A stretch of 64,000 nt of DNA from Devosia sp. FJ2-5-3 (GTDB lineage: Bacteria > Pseudomonadota > Alphaproteobacteria > Rhizobiales > Devosiaceae), in contig NZ_CP104007.1 in NCBI RefSeq assembly GCF_029201545.1, positions 434,001-498,000 on the forward strand. Reading direction: 5' to 3'. Below are positions 36,573 to 44,383 of this stretch, piece by piece. Position 1 is the first letter of the stretch. Each line of letters opens with the position of its first letter. Made by a program: the position numbers and the translations under genes. The notes under the pieces are model-generated. The model saw only the letters and a program-made list of their open reading frames with translations. It searched no databases and was not told the DNA's origin.

Positions 36573-37355
36573 GTGTCGACCGACTTGGTTATTGACGTTC
36601 GCAACGTCACAAAACGCTTTGGCGGGCTTTTGGCCGTCAATAATTGCTCTCTGTCCGTCAGGCGGGGCTCGATCACCGGATTGATTGGGCCCAATGGCGC
36701 CGGCAAGTCGACACTGTTCAATATGGTGGCCGGCAATATTGTGCCCGACGGCGGACACGTAATCTTTGACGGTCAGGACGTTACGGGCCTGCCGCCACAC
36801 AGTCTTTTCCGCATCGGCATGTTGCGGACCTTCCAGATCGCGCACGAATTTTCGCAGATGACGGCGCTCGAAAACCTGATGATGGTGCCGGGCGACCAGC
36901 CCGGGGAGCGCCTGCTCGATACCTGGTTCCGGCCGGGACTCGTGCGCAGCCGGGAAACCGAAGTGCGCAAGAAGGCGCTCGACGTCATCGATTTCCTCAA
37001 GCTTGGCCACGTGCGCAATGAGCTGGCCGGCAATCTTTCGGGCGGACAGAAAAAGCTGCTCGAGCTCGGTCGCACCATGATGGTCGATGCCAAGGTCGTG
37101 TTGCTGGATGAGGTCGCCGCCGGCGTCAACAAGAGCCTGCTCAATGATCTGGCCAGCAATATCGAGCGGATGAACAAGGAACTGGGCTATACGTTCTTCG
37201 TCATCGAGCACGACATGGACCTGATCGGCAGGCTCTGCGATCCGGTCATCGTCATGGCGCAGGGCGAAAAGATCGCCGAGGGGCCCATGGCCGAAATCCG
37301 CGCCAATCCCGCTATCGTCGAAGCCTATTTCGGCTCGCCGGCCGAGGTCGCATAA
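36573..37355 (+). CDS. livG: Branched-chain amino acid ABC transporter ATP-binding protein LivG
   Basis: A 260-residue ATPase. Walker A is GPNGAGKST (near residues 38-46), the signature is LSGGQKKLLELGR, Walker B is VLLDEVAAGVN and the switch His is in VIEHDMDL. VAAGVN in place of the usual PAAGLN is a small deviation just after the catalytic Glu. The GTG at 36573 (MSTDLVIDV) was chosen because homologues begin here; the frame is open upstream to an ATG at 36501. The order livG-livF-livH-livM is compact, with gaps of 3 bases or overlaps. Confidence 0.92.
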   Translation: MSTDLVIDVRNVTKRFGGLLAVNNCSLSVRRGSITGLIGPNGAGKSTLFNMVAGNIVPDGGHVIFDGQDVTGLPPHSLFRIGMLRTFQIAHEFSQMTALENLMMVPGDQPGERLLDTWFRPGLVRSRETEVRKKALDVIDFLKLGHVRNELAGNLSGGQKKLLELGRTMMVDAKVVLLDEVAAGVNKSLLNDLASNIERMNKELGYTFFVIEHDMDLIGRLCDPVIVMAQGEKIAEGPMAEIRANPAIVEAYFGSPAEVA

Positions 37356-37358
37356 ACA

Positions 37359-38063
37359 ATGGCATTGATCGAACTCAAGCATGTGGTCGGCGGATATGGT
37401 GGCGCCCCGATCTTGAATGGCGTCAACATTGCCATCGACAAGAGCGATATCGGCGTCATTGTCGGGCCCAATGGCGCTGGCAAATCGACGACGCTGAAAG
37501 CCATTTTCGGGCTTTTGAAAGTCACTGGCGGCACGATCGAATTCGGCGGCGAGAACATCGCCAATTCGCTCCCCGACAAGCTGGTGCCCAAGGGCCTCAG
37601 CTTCGTGCCGCAGGAGAAGAACGTCTTCACCTCGATGACTGTCGAAGAAAATCTCGAGATGGGCGCGTTTACCCGTACCGACGATTTCTCCGGGACCATG
37701 AACTGGGTCTACGAGATGTTTCCGGTCTTGGCTGAAAAGCGGCGCCAACCGGCGGGTGAGCTCTCGGGCGGACAGCGCCAGATGGTGGCCATGGGCCGCG
37801 CCCTGATGAGCAAACCGACCCTCCTGATGCTCGACGAGCCCTCTGCAGGGCTGTCTCCGCGCTACGTCATCGAGATCTTCGAGACCATTGTTCGCGTCAA
37901 CAAGGAGGGCGTGGGTATTTTGATGGTCGAGCAGAATGCGCGCCAGGCCCTTGCCTTTGCCTCCAAAGGCTTCGTGCTGGCCCAGGGCCAGAACCGTTTC
38001 ACCGGCACCGGGCAGGAATTGATCGACGATCCTGAAGTGGCCAAGAGTTTCCTGGGGGGCTAG
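37359..38063 (+). CDS. livF: Branched-chain amino acid ABC transporter ATP-binding protein LivF
   Basis: A 234-residue ATPase, partner of LivG. Walker A is GPNGAGKST (near residues 33-41), the Q-loop is in VPQEKNVF, the signature is LSGGQRQMVAMGR and Walker B is LLMLDEPSAGLSP. It ends in the usual FLGG. It starts three bases after the livG stop and ends three bases before the livH start, so it is in the same operon. Confidence 0.94.
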   Translation: MALIELKHVVGGYGGAPILNGVNIAIDKSDIGVIVGPNGAGKSTTLKAIFGLLKVTGGTIEFGGENIANSLPDKLVPKGLSFVPQEKNVFTSMTVEENLEMGAFTRTDDFSGTMNWVYEMFPVLAEKRRQPAGELSGGQRQMVAMGRALMSKPTLLMLDEPSAGLSPRYVIEIFETIVRVNKEGVGILMVEQNARQALAFASKGFVLAQGQNRFTGTGQELIDDPEVAKSFLGG

Positions 38064-38066
38064 GGC

Positions 38067-39074
38067 TTGGACGAGCTTATTTTCTTTATCAACCGCGTGC
38101 TGATCTCAGGCACGGTGCTGGGGTCGATCTATGCGCTGGGTGCCATCGGCATCACGCTGATCTTCGGCATTCTGCGCTTTGCCCATTTCGCCCATGGCGA
38201 CATGATGACCATGGGAGCCTTTATCGCCTTCGTGCTCGCGACTGCACTCGCCGCATCCGGCATTATCCTGCCACTGCCCATGGCGTTCGTGGTGTTGCCC
38301 GTCGCGATGATTATCACGGCGCTCCTCGCACTCGGGATCGACAAAGGCTTTTATGCGCCACTGCGCGCCCGTGGCGCCAAGCCGGTCACACTTCTGATTG
38401 CCTCCATCGGCGTGACCCTGATGATGCAGGGGCTTTTACGCCTGATTTTCGGGTCCGGCACGAAATCGATCTATGTCGCCGGGGAGTCCAAGGACATTTT
38501 CCGCATCGACATGAGCTGGGCCGGCGGCAGTCGCCCCATTTCCATCACCGAGCCGCAGCTGATCATGTTCGTGGTTACCGCGCTGATCGTCGTAGCTCTT
38601 CATATCTTCCTGACCCGCTCACGGCTGGGCAAGGCCATGCGCGCCATGGCGGACAATGCGGCGCTGGCGCAGGTTTCGGGCATCAATACAGCGCTGGTCG
38701 TGCGTGTGACCTGGATCATTGCCGGTGCACTGGCCTGCGTGGCCGGCACCATGCTGGCGCTCGACGTGGCGCTGATGCCGGACCTCGCCTTCAACATCGT
38801 CTTGCCGATCTTCGCGGCGGCCATCGTGGGCGGCCTCGGCCATGCCTATGGCGCCATTGTCGGCGGGTTCCTCATCGCCTTTGCCGAAACGCTGGCGGTT
38901 TTCAACTGGACCGCGGTGCTGCGCCCGCTCAATGCCATCTTGCCCGAAGGCATGGCCCTGCCGGCAAATCTGGCGCTCGTTCCGACCGAATACAAGCTGA
39001 CCGTCGCCTTCGTCATCCTCGTGGTCACGCTTCTCGTCCGGCCCACCGGTATCTTCAAGGGAGCCTCGACATGA
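38067..39074 (+). CDS. livH: Branched-chain amino acid ABC transporter permease LivH
   Basis: A 335-residue inner-membrane permease with about eight transmembrane helices. The family block GITLIFGILRFAHFAHGDMMTMGAF is near residues 27-51 and the EAA-like RSRLGKAMRAMADNAALAQVSGIN is near 188-211. Translation begins at TTG 38067, just after the livF stop with GGGGGG about 12 bases upstream; no better start lies in frame. The end overlaps livM (ATGA). Confidence 0.93.
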   Translation: MDELIFFINRVLISGTVLGSIYALGAIGITLIFGILRFAHFAHGDMMTMGAFIAFVLATALAASGIILPLPMAFVVLPVAMIITALLALGIDKGFYAPLRARGAKPVTLLIASIGVTLMMQGLLRLIFGSGTKSIYVAGESKDIFRIDMSWAGGSRPISITEPQLIMFVVTALIVVALHIFLTRSRLGKAMRAMADNAALAQVSGINTALVVRVTWIIAGALACVAGTMLALDVALMPDLAFNIVLPIFAAAIVGGLGHAYGAIVGGFLIAFAETLAVFNWTAVLRPLNAILPEGMALPANLALVPTEYKLTVAFVILVVTLLVRPTGIFKGAST

Positions 39075-40390
39075 GCCTGGCCTCTTCCATTGCGACCAGC
39101 CTGCAGAGCCCGCTTCGGCGGGGCATAGCGCTGTTTGTCGCCATGTTCGTGATCATTGTCATCACGGGCATGGTTCAGGGCGGCGCCTCGATCCTGCTGA
39201 TCCTGACCCAGGCGACGGCCTTTGCGCTGATCGCACTGGGGCTCAATATCCAGTGGGGTTATGGCGGGCTGTTCAACTTCGCCATCATGGGCTTCCTCAT
39301 GGTGGGTGGGGCTTCGACCGTCTTCCTATCCTATCCGGTCAACCCGGCCTTCTGGGCCAGCGAAGGGCCGATGATGCTGGGGCGGGTGCTGATCGCCTTC
39401 ATCTTCGGGCTGCTCCTCGTCATGGCTGCCCGCAAGAGCGACCGCATCGGCATTACCGACAAGGCCCGCACGGCGCTGGTCGTGCTCGCCTGGTTCGTCG
39501 CCTATGTCATCTATCGCAGCCAGATCGACCCGGCCGCCGCCTATATCGAATCCACTGCCGGCTTTGTCGGCGGACTGGGCCTCAATCCCGTGCTCGGCTG
39601 GGCCTTTGGCGGTCTCGTCTCGGCCGTCATTGCCTTTTACATCGGCCGGATCAGCCTTGGCCTCCGTACCGACTATCTCGCCATTGCCACGATCGGCATT
39701 TCCGAGATCCTGCGGGCCCTGATCAAGAACATGGACTGGCTGACGCGCGGCACCATGACCGTGTCGCCCATGCCCTGGCCAACACCGCTGCCGCAGCATT
39801 TGCAGGCGATGGGCTTTTCGATTCCCGAGAGCTTCATCTATGCGCGCCTCGGTTTCCTCGTCCTCTCCGTCATCATCCTGGTTGTGGCATTCCTCATCGT
39901 CCAGCGGGCTTATGGCGGGCCTTGGGGCCGGATGATGCGCGCCATTCGCGACAATCACATCGCTGCCGGCTCCATGGGCAAGGACGTCACCGGACGTCAG
40001 CTCGAGCTCTTTATCTTCGGCTCGATCCTGATGGGTATCGGCGGGGCCATGCTGGCCACCTTCTCGCAGATATTCGACCCCTCCGGCTACCAGCCGATCA
40101 ACCACACCTTCATGATCTGGGTGATGGTGATTGTTGGCGGCGCAGGCAATAATTGGGGCGTCGTGCTGGGCGCATTCCTCATCTATATCGTCTGGATCAT
40201 TTCCGATCCGCTGGCGCAGCTGATCTTCCTCAACCTCTCGCAATTGACCAGTAATCTCGGCTGGGGTGCGATCCCCGAGATCGACAGTCGTGCCCTGCAG
40301 ATGCGCGTCTTTGTCCTCGGCGTGGTCATCACCATCGCCCTGCGCTATGCCCCCAAGGGGTTGATCCCCGAAGTGGTCAAGCGCGGCTAG
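39071..40390 (+). CDS. livM: Branched-chain amino acid ABC transporter permease LivM
   Basis: A 439-residue permease with about ten membrane helices. The GLNIQWGYGGLFNFAIMGFLMVGG block is near residues 57-80 and the EAA-like GPWGRMMRAIRDNHIAAGSMGKDV near 279-302. It contains the large inserted segment (residues 95-185) seen in long LivM forms. It is coupled to livH by a four-base overlap. It is the last gene of the livGFHM operon; the binding protein gene is 2 kb away on the other strand. Confidence 0.93.
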   Translation: MSLASSIATSLQSPLRRGIALFVAMFVIIVITGMVQGGASILLILTQATAFALIALGLNIQWGYGGLFNFAIMGFLMVGGASTVFLSYPVNPAFWASEGPMMLGRVLIAFIFGLLLVMAARKSDRIGITDKARTALVVLAWFVAYVIYRSQIDPAAAYIESTAGFVGGLGLNPVLGWAFGGLVSAVIAFYIGRISLGLRTDYLAIATIGISEILRALIKNMDWLTRGTMTVSPMPWPTPLPQHLQAMGFSIPESFIYARLGFLVLSVIILVVAFLIVQRAYGGPWGRMMRAIRDNHIAAGSMGKDVTGRQLELFIFGSILMGIGGAMLATFSQIFDPSGYQPINHTFMIWVMVIVGGAGNNWGVVLGAFLIYIVWIISDPLAQLIFLNLSQLTSNLGWGAIPEIDSRALQMRVFVLGVVITIALRYAPKGLIPEVVKRG

Positions 40391-40421
40391 GCGGTTTCGC
40401 CTTACGGCGTTTTCCCAGTAT

Positions 40422-40446
40422 CACCACCCGGTCCATCCGGGTGGTG
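40422..40446. terminator. Hairpin after livM
   Basis: CACCACCCGG and CCGGGTGGTG form a perfect 10-bp stem with a five-base loop, 32 bases past the livM stop. There is no T-run on either side, so it may stabilise the 3' end or terminate with factor help. Confidence 0.5.
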
Positions 40447-40518
40447 CACCGTCCTGCTGCGATGGGATGCCGGCCTAAAACCAGAGATACGAGCCCGAGG
40501 CGTCGAAGACAGCATGCC

Positions 40519-41109
40519 TCAGCGCCGTGCCGTCACCCAGAGCCATTCTGTCGGCTTGCCGTCATAGCCTCCACCCATGTGTGTGCTCAGGGACAGGTCG
40601 GCCCAGGCGGCGGCATCGCGGAAATGGGCCACCAGCGTCTCGGCATCGGGATAGTTGTAGTAGCGGCCGAACATGTCGCGCCCCTCGCCCGAGCCTGACT
40701 TGAAACTGGCGACCACAAGGCCACCGGTTCGCAGCGCTCGATGGATGCGGGTGAGGTCAGCGGTCAGCTCATGTGCGGGTGCATGCAGCAGGCTGGCGCT
40801 GGCCCAGACCCCGTCATAGGCCTGGTCCTCCTCGAGCTGATCGAACCGCATGATGCGCACCGTTCGTCCGAGCAGACGTTCGGCCTCTGCGGCCAACTCG
40901 GGCGAGCCATCGCTGGGGTGCACATCATGGCCCCGTGAGAGCAGATAGGCCGCGTCCTTGCCGCTCCCCGTGCCCAGTTCCAGCACAGCGGACCCGGGGG
41001 GCAGGGCATCGGCAAAAGCGACGAGCTGTTCCGAGGGCAAGCCGCTCGCATGCCGAACATAGGTCGCGGCATTTTCGGCGTAGAATCTGAGCGTGTCGTC
41101 GTCGGCCAT
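40519..41109 (-). CDS. Class I SAM-dependent methyltransferase
   Basis: A 196-residue methyltransferase of the UbiE/type 11-12 kind. Motif I is VLELGTGSGKDAAYLLSRG near residues 41-59, the acidic end of strand 2 is in VHPSDGSPELAAEA, and motif IV is in YDGVWASASLLHAP. The substrate is not evident. It lies between livM and the Liv binding-protein gene and is downstream of the latter's terminator on the same strand, so it is probably a separate unit. Confidence 0.8.
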   Translation of the reverse strand: MADDDTLRFYAENAATYVRHASGLPSEQLVAFADALPPGSAVLELGTGSGKDAAYLLSRGHDVHPSDGSPELAAEAERLLGRTVRIMRFDQLEEDQAYDGVWASASLLHAPAHELTADLTRIHRALRTGGLVVASFKSGSGEGRDMFGRYYNYPDAETLVAHFRDAAAWADLSLSTHMGGGYDGKPTEWLWVTARR

Positions 41110-41124
41110 CGCACCCTCCTGAAA

Positions 41125-41155
41125 ATGAAAACGGCCCGGGATCGCTCCCGGGCCG
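41125..41155 (-). terminator. Rho-independent terminator of the Liv binding-protein gene
   Basis: CGGCCCGGGA and TCCCGGGCCG form a perfect 10-bp stem with a four-base loop (41132-41155), followed on the minus strand by TTTTCATTTT. It lies 29 bases after the binding-protein stop. Confidence 0.88.
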
Positions 41156-41184
41156 CTGTTTTGGTCTGTGGGACCGGCGCGTGA

Positions 41185-42393
41185 TCAGTCGATCAGGCCC
41201 TTGTTCACCACGGCGCCGCCTTCGACGACGAAGTAGTTGATGGCGCCGGCGACGTCGCCGACGTCATCGAACTCGACGGTGCCCGAAGCGCCTTCGTAGT
41301 TGATGTCGGTACCGGCAGCGATCAGTTCCTTGGCCTTGGACCATTCGCCCGGCAGGATGGTTTCGCCGGGAGCGTTGGACACTTCGCGCAGAGCGGCGGA
41401 GATGCCGTCGCGATCAGCCGAGCCGGACTTCTCGATGGCCAGAGCCAAGAGGAACACGGCATCGTATGAGTTGGTCACATAGGTGCCATTGGCGTCCTGG
41501 CCGGCGGCAGCAGTAAGGGCGACGAGCGCGTCGAAAGCCGGACCTGCAGCGGGAGCCGCCTGGGTCAGGATCATGCCTTCGAGGTCGGCACCGTTGCGCG
41601 AAGCGAGCAGGGCTTCACCGGCCATGCCGTCGCCACCGACGAAGAGGTCGAACGAACCGGCTTCGACAGCCTGGTTGAGGATGGCGCCGCCGCCGGCGTT
41701 TTCGTAGCCGTAGATCACCAGGGTGGTGGCGCCAGCAGCTTCGATCTGGCCGATTTCCGGACGGTAGTCAGCCTTGCCGTCTTCATGGGCAACGCTGGCA
41801 AGCACGGTGCCGCCATTGGCCTTGAAGGCTTCCTCGAAAGCGCCGGCCAGGCCCGAACCGTAGTCGTTGTTGACATAGGTCACGCCGACTTCGGTGACGC
41901 CCTGGGCGATCAGCAGTTCAGCGGCCTTGACGCCCTGGATGCTGTCGGGAACCACGTCGCGGAACACGAGATCGTTGTCAGCGAGTTCGGCAACGGCCGG
42001 AGCGGTCGAAGCGGGCGAGATCATGACGACGTTGCCAGGAATGGCCGAGCCATTGGCACCGGCAATGGTTGCGCCCGAGCAATAACCGCCAAAGATGGCG
42101 ATGACATTTTCGGCATTGACCAGACGGTCGGCGGCCGGACCGGCTGCACCGCCGTCACAGGCCGAGTCGGCAAGCACCGAAGCCAGGGTCTGGCCGTCGA
42201 GAATGCCGCCCTGGTCGTTGACATTGGCGATGGCCAGATTGCCGGCATCGACCATGCCCGGAGCAAAGCCGGCGATCGGACCGGTCACGTCGGCGAGAAA
42301 GCCGATCTTGACTTCCTGAGCAAGGGCCGGGGCCGCCAGGCCAAGGGTTGCGGCGGCGACAGCCAGGGTCAGGGTATTCTTGAAATTGCGCAT
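41185..42393 (-). CDS. livJ: Branched-chain amino acid ABC transporter substrate-binding protein
   Basis: A 402-residue periplasmic binding protein (Peripla_BP_6). The signal peptide MRNFKNTLTLAVAAATLGLAAPALA is cleaved near residue 25. The mature sequence VKIGFLADVTGPIAGFAPGM is the classical LivJ/LivK start. Two Cys residues (in DSACDGG and GGYCSG) may form a disulfide. It is the only Liv-type binding protein in the window and surely serves livGFHM, but it is transcribed from the opposite strand with its own terminator. The exact ligand within the aliphatic or polar amino acid range is unknown. Confidence 0.9.
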   Translation of the reverse strand: MRNFKNTLTLAVAAATLGLAAPALAQEVKIGFLADVTGPIAGFAPGMVDAGNLAIANVNDQGGILDGQTLASVLADSACDGGAAGPAADRLVNAENVIAIFGGYCSGATIAGANGSAIPGNVVMISPASTAPAVAELADNDLVFRDVVPDSIQGVKAAELLIAQGVTEVGVTYVNNDYGSGLAGAFEEAFKANGGTVLASVAHEDGKADYRPEIGQIEAAGATTLVIYGYENAGGGAILNQAVEAGSFDLFVGGDGMAGEALLASRNGADLEGMILTQAAPAAGPAFDALVALTAAAGQDANGTYVTNSYDAVFLLALAIEKSGSADRDGISAALREVSNAPGETILPGEWSKAKELIAAGTDINYEGASGTVEFDDVGDVAGAINYFVVEGGAVVNKGLID

Positions 42394-42613
42394 AGACGTC
42401 CCTCTGCTTGCGTTGCCTGCCGGGCGGCTTGAAGGCCCGCTCTTGCGACCGGCAACGGAATGTGGAGGCGCGACCCGCGCCTCTCTGGACCGGACTGTTG
42501 CACATTCTGCGACTAAAAGTCACCGGGGTTTGCGCGACAATTCCGCAAGCCGTTTCGGTTGCTTAACACAGGTGGTTTGCGCATAGACTGAGCCGGTTAC
42601 GGAAGGGATCAGC

Positions 42614-43633
42614 ATGCGGCTTGTGCGGTGGACTTATCTCGGCGCGATGTTGGCTTTGGCCGGCCAGCCCGCCATGGCCCAGTTCACAATTCTCGATGAC
42701 CGGCCGGCCGGGGCAGGCGCCAACGCGGCCGAGCAGGAGGCGCCGCTTCCCTGTGGCACCCAGCCAATTGCCATCGCCCGCATGAGCTGGCCCTCGGCGG
42801 CTCTTCTTGCGGAAATCCACGCAAGGCTACTGGCCAGCGAATATGGCTGCGAGGTGCGTGTCACTCCCGGCGACATGCCGGCGACGACATCGTCCATGGG
42901 CTCGTCAGGCCAGCCGGCCGTGGCGCCGGAAATGTGGGTAACGCGCATCGCCGATGTGTGGAACGGCGCGATAGAGGCGCAGATGGTGCGCAGCGCGGCC
43001 CCCACCTATGTCGAAACCACCTTCGAGGGCTGGTTCATGCCGGGCTATTCGGTGACGGGGGCGGTGCCATCGGCGGCAGGATTGGCCGGTTCGCTTCCGG
43101 CTGAAGGAACCGGCGAGCGTACGCGGTTCATTTCCTGCCCTGCCGACTGGGCCTGTGCGCTGATCAACCGCAATTTGCTCAAGGCGTATGGTCTGGAGCA
43201 AAGGGTGGAGGTGATCGAGCCGGCGAACCGGTTCGAGATGGACACGCTGATCGGCGAGGCGGTCAACCGGCGCGACGTTTTCTTTTTCTACTACTGGCAG
43301 CCCAATGCGGTGCTCGAACAGCTCGATTTCGTGGCGCTCGACATGGGAGCGTTCGACGAAGAGGCGGCCAAGTGCCTGGCGCGCCAGAATTGCGTCGACC
43401 CCAGGCCCAGCGCCTATCCCAGCGAGATGGTGGTGGTGGCGCTCAGTGACTGGGTGTTTTCGGAGGCGCCGCAGGTCGCAAGTTATTTCCAGCGCTCCAG
43501 CCTTCCCCTTTCCGAGATGAACGCATTGCTCGCCCAGACGAGCGAGCCGGGCGCCACGATCGAGAGCGTTGCCGACCAGTTCGTGGCGACGCGGCGCGAT
43601 ATCTGGAGCAAATGGGTCGCGGAACCACAGTGA
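42614..43633 (+). CDS. Orphan OpuAC-like ABC transporter substrate-binding protein
   Basis: A 339-residue exported protein. The signal peptide is MRLVRWTYLGAMLALAGQPAMA (cleavage near residue 22). The mature part has the glycine-betaine-binding layout, including IAIARMSWPSAALLAEIHARLL, EMWVTRIADVW, VETTFEGWFMPGYSV and the late FFYYWQPNAVLEQLDF. Cys residues near 47, 78, 173, 180, 256 and 261 could form disulfides. No permease or ATPase gene of the ProU/OpuA type is nearby, so it either works with a distant transporter or is a free binding protein. The ligand is likely a quaternary amine or similar compound. Confidence 0.83.
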   Translation: MRLVRWTYLGAMLALAGQPAMAQFTILDDRPAGAGANAAEQEAPLPCGTQPIAIARMSWPSAALLAEIHARLLASEYGCEVRVTPGDMPATTSSMGSSGQPAVAPEMWVTRIADVWNGAIEAQMVRSAAPTYVETTFEGWFMPGYSVTGAVPSAAGLAGSLPAEGTGERTRFISCPADWACALINRNLLKAYGLEQRVEVIEPANRFEMDTLIGEAVNRRDVFFFYYWQPNAVLEQLDFVALDMGAFDEEAAKCLARQNCVDPRPSAYPSEMVVVALSDWVFSEAPQVASYFQRSSLPLSEMNALLAQTSEPGATIESVADQFVATRRDIWSKWVAEPQ

Positions 43634-43858
43634 TCGGCGGGAGTCGGGCGGTTCCTGATGAGAAAAATTCTTGCCGTACTGCGGCCCAAAACGGCAAAAT
43701 GGCGCCAGGACACAAGTTTATTGCCCTATTTTCGACCCCGCCACAGCGCTTTACGCCGCGACTTTGGTCGCAAGCTGGATGTCGTAGTTGCATGCGGGGC
43801 GAGCGGGTGGATATAAACGTGGCCGGAAGTCTGTCGGACCGCGGTGGGGAGTAGCACC

Positions 43859-44275
43859 TTGGACTTGAAGCGTATCAATGAACATGTCAGCGTTTCCGGG
43901 CAAATTCAGCCCGAGGACGTCGCAACGCTCAAATCCCTCGGTTTTGTCGCCATCGTCAATAACCGGCCGGACGGGGAATCTCCCGATCAACCGGCAGGCG
44001 CCGAAATCGAAGCGGCTGCCGAGGCTGCCGGACTTGCCTATCACGCCATTCCGCTGGGACGGGAAGGGGTCAATCCCGACCTGGTCGAGCGGACACGGGC
44101 CGTCATCGAGGGGAGCGATGGCCCGGTTTTCTGCTTTTGTCGTTCGGGTACGCGCTCGACCACGCTGTGGGCGTTGAGCCAGGCTGGCCAGGCGGAGGCC
44201 AAGGACATCATCTCGCAGGCGGCCGAGGCCGGCTACGACATGAGCCATCTGGCCGGCTATCTCGGCCGAAACTGA
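43859..44275 (+). CDS. DUF442/BLH-type phosphatase-like (sulfurtransferase TIGR01244) protein
   Basis: A 138-residue protein of the beta-lactamase-hydrolase-like phosphatase family. Its start MDLKRINEHVSVSGQIQPED fits the family. The active-site loop FCFCRSGTRS places Cys94 at the nucleophile position with the Arg of a rhodanese/DSP-like loop. I chose the TTG at 43859 because GGGGAG lies seven bases upstream; GTG 43844 is in frame. In other bacteria this domain is linked to sulfide oxidation proteins, but no such neighbours occur here. Substrate unknown. Confidence 0.75.
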   Translation: MDLKRINEHVSVSGQIQPEDVATLKSLGFVAIVNNRPDGESPDQPAGAEIEAAAEAAGLAYHAIPLGREGVNPDLVERTRAVIEGSDGPVFCFCRSGTRSTTLWALSQAGQAEAKDIISQAAEAGYDMSHLAGYLGRN

Positions 44276-44383
44276 ATATTATCAAAGTGACGCCTGGACG
44301 CGCAGTCGTACCAGAAGTCGGACTCTGTGCTGAGCCGGACCGCATGAACGGTCCTCCACCCCTCCCGCTCGGAAATACAATCG

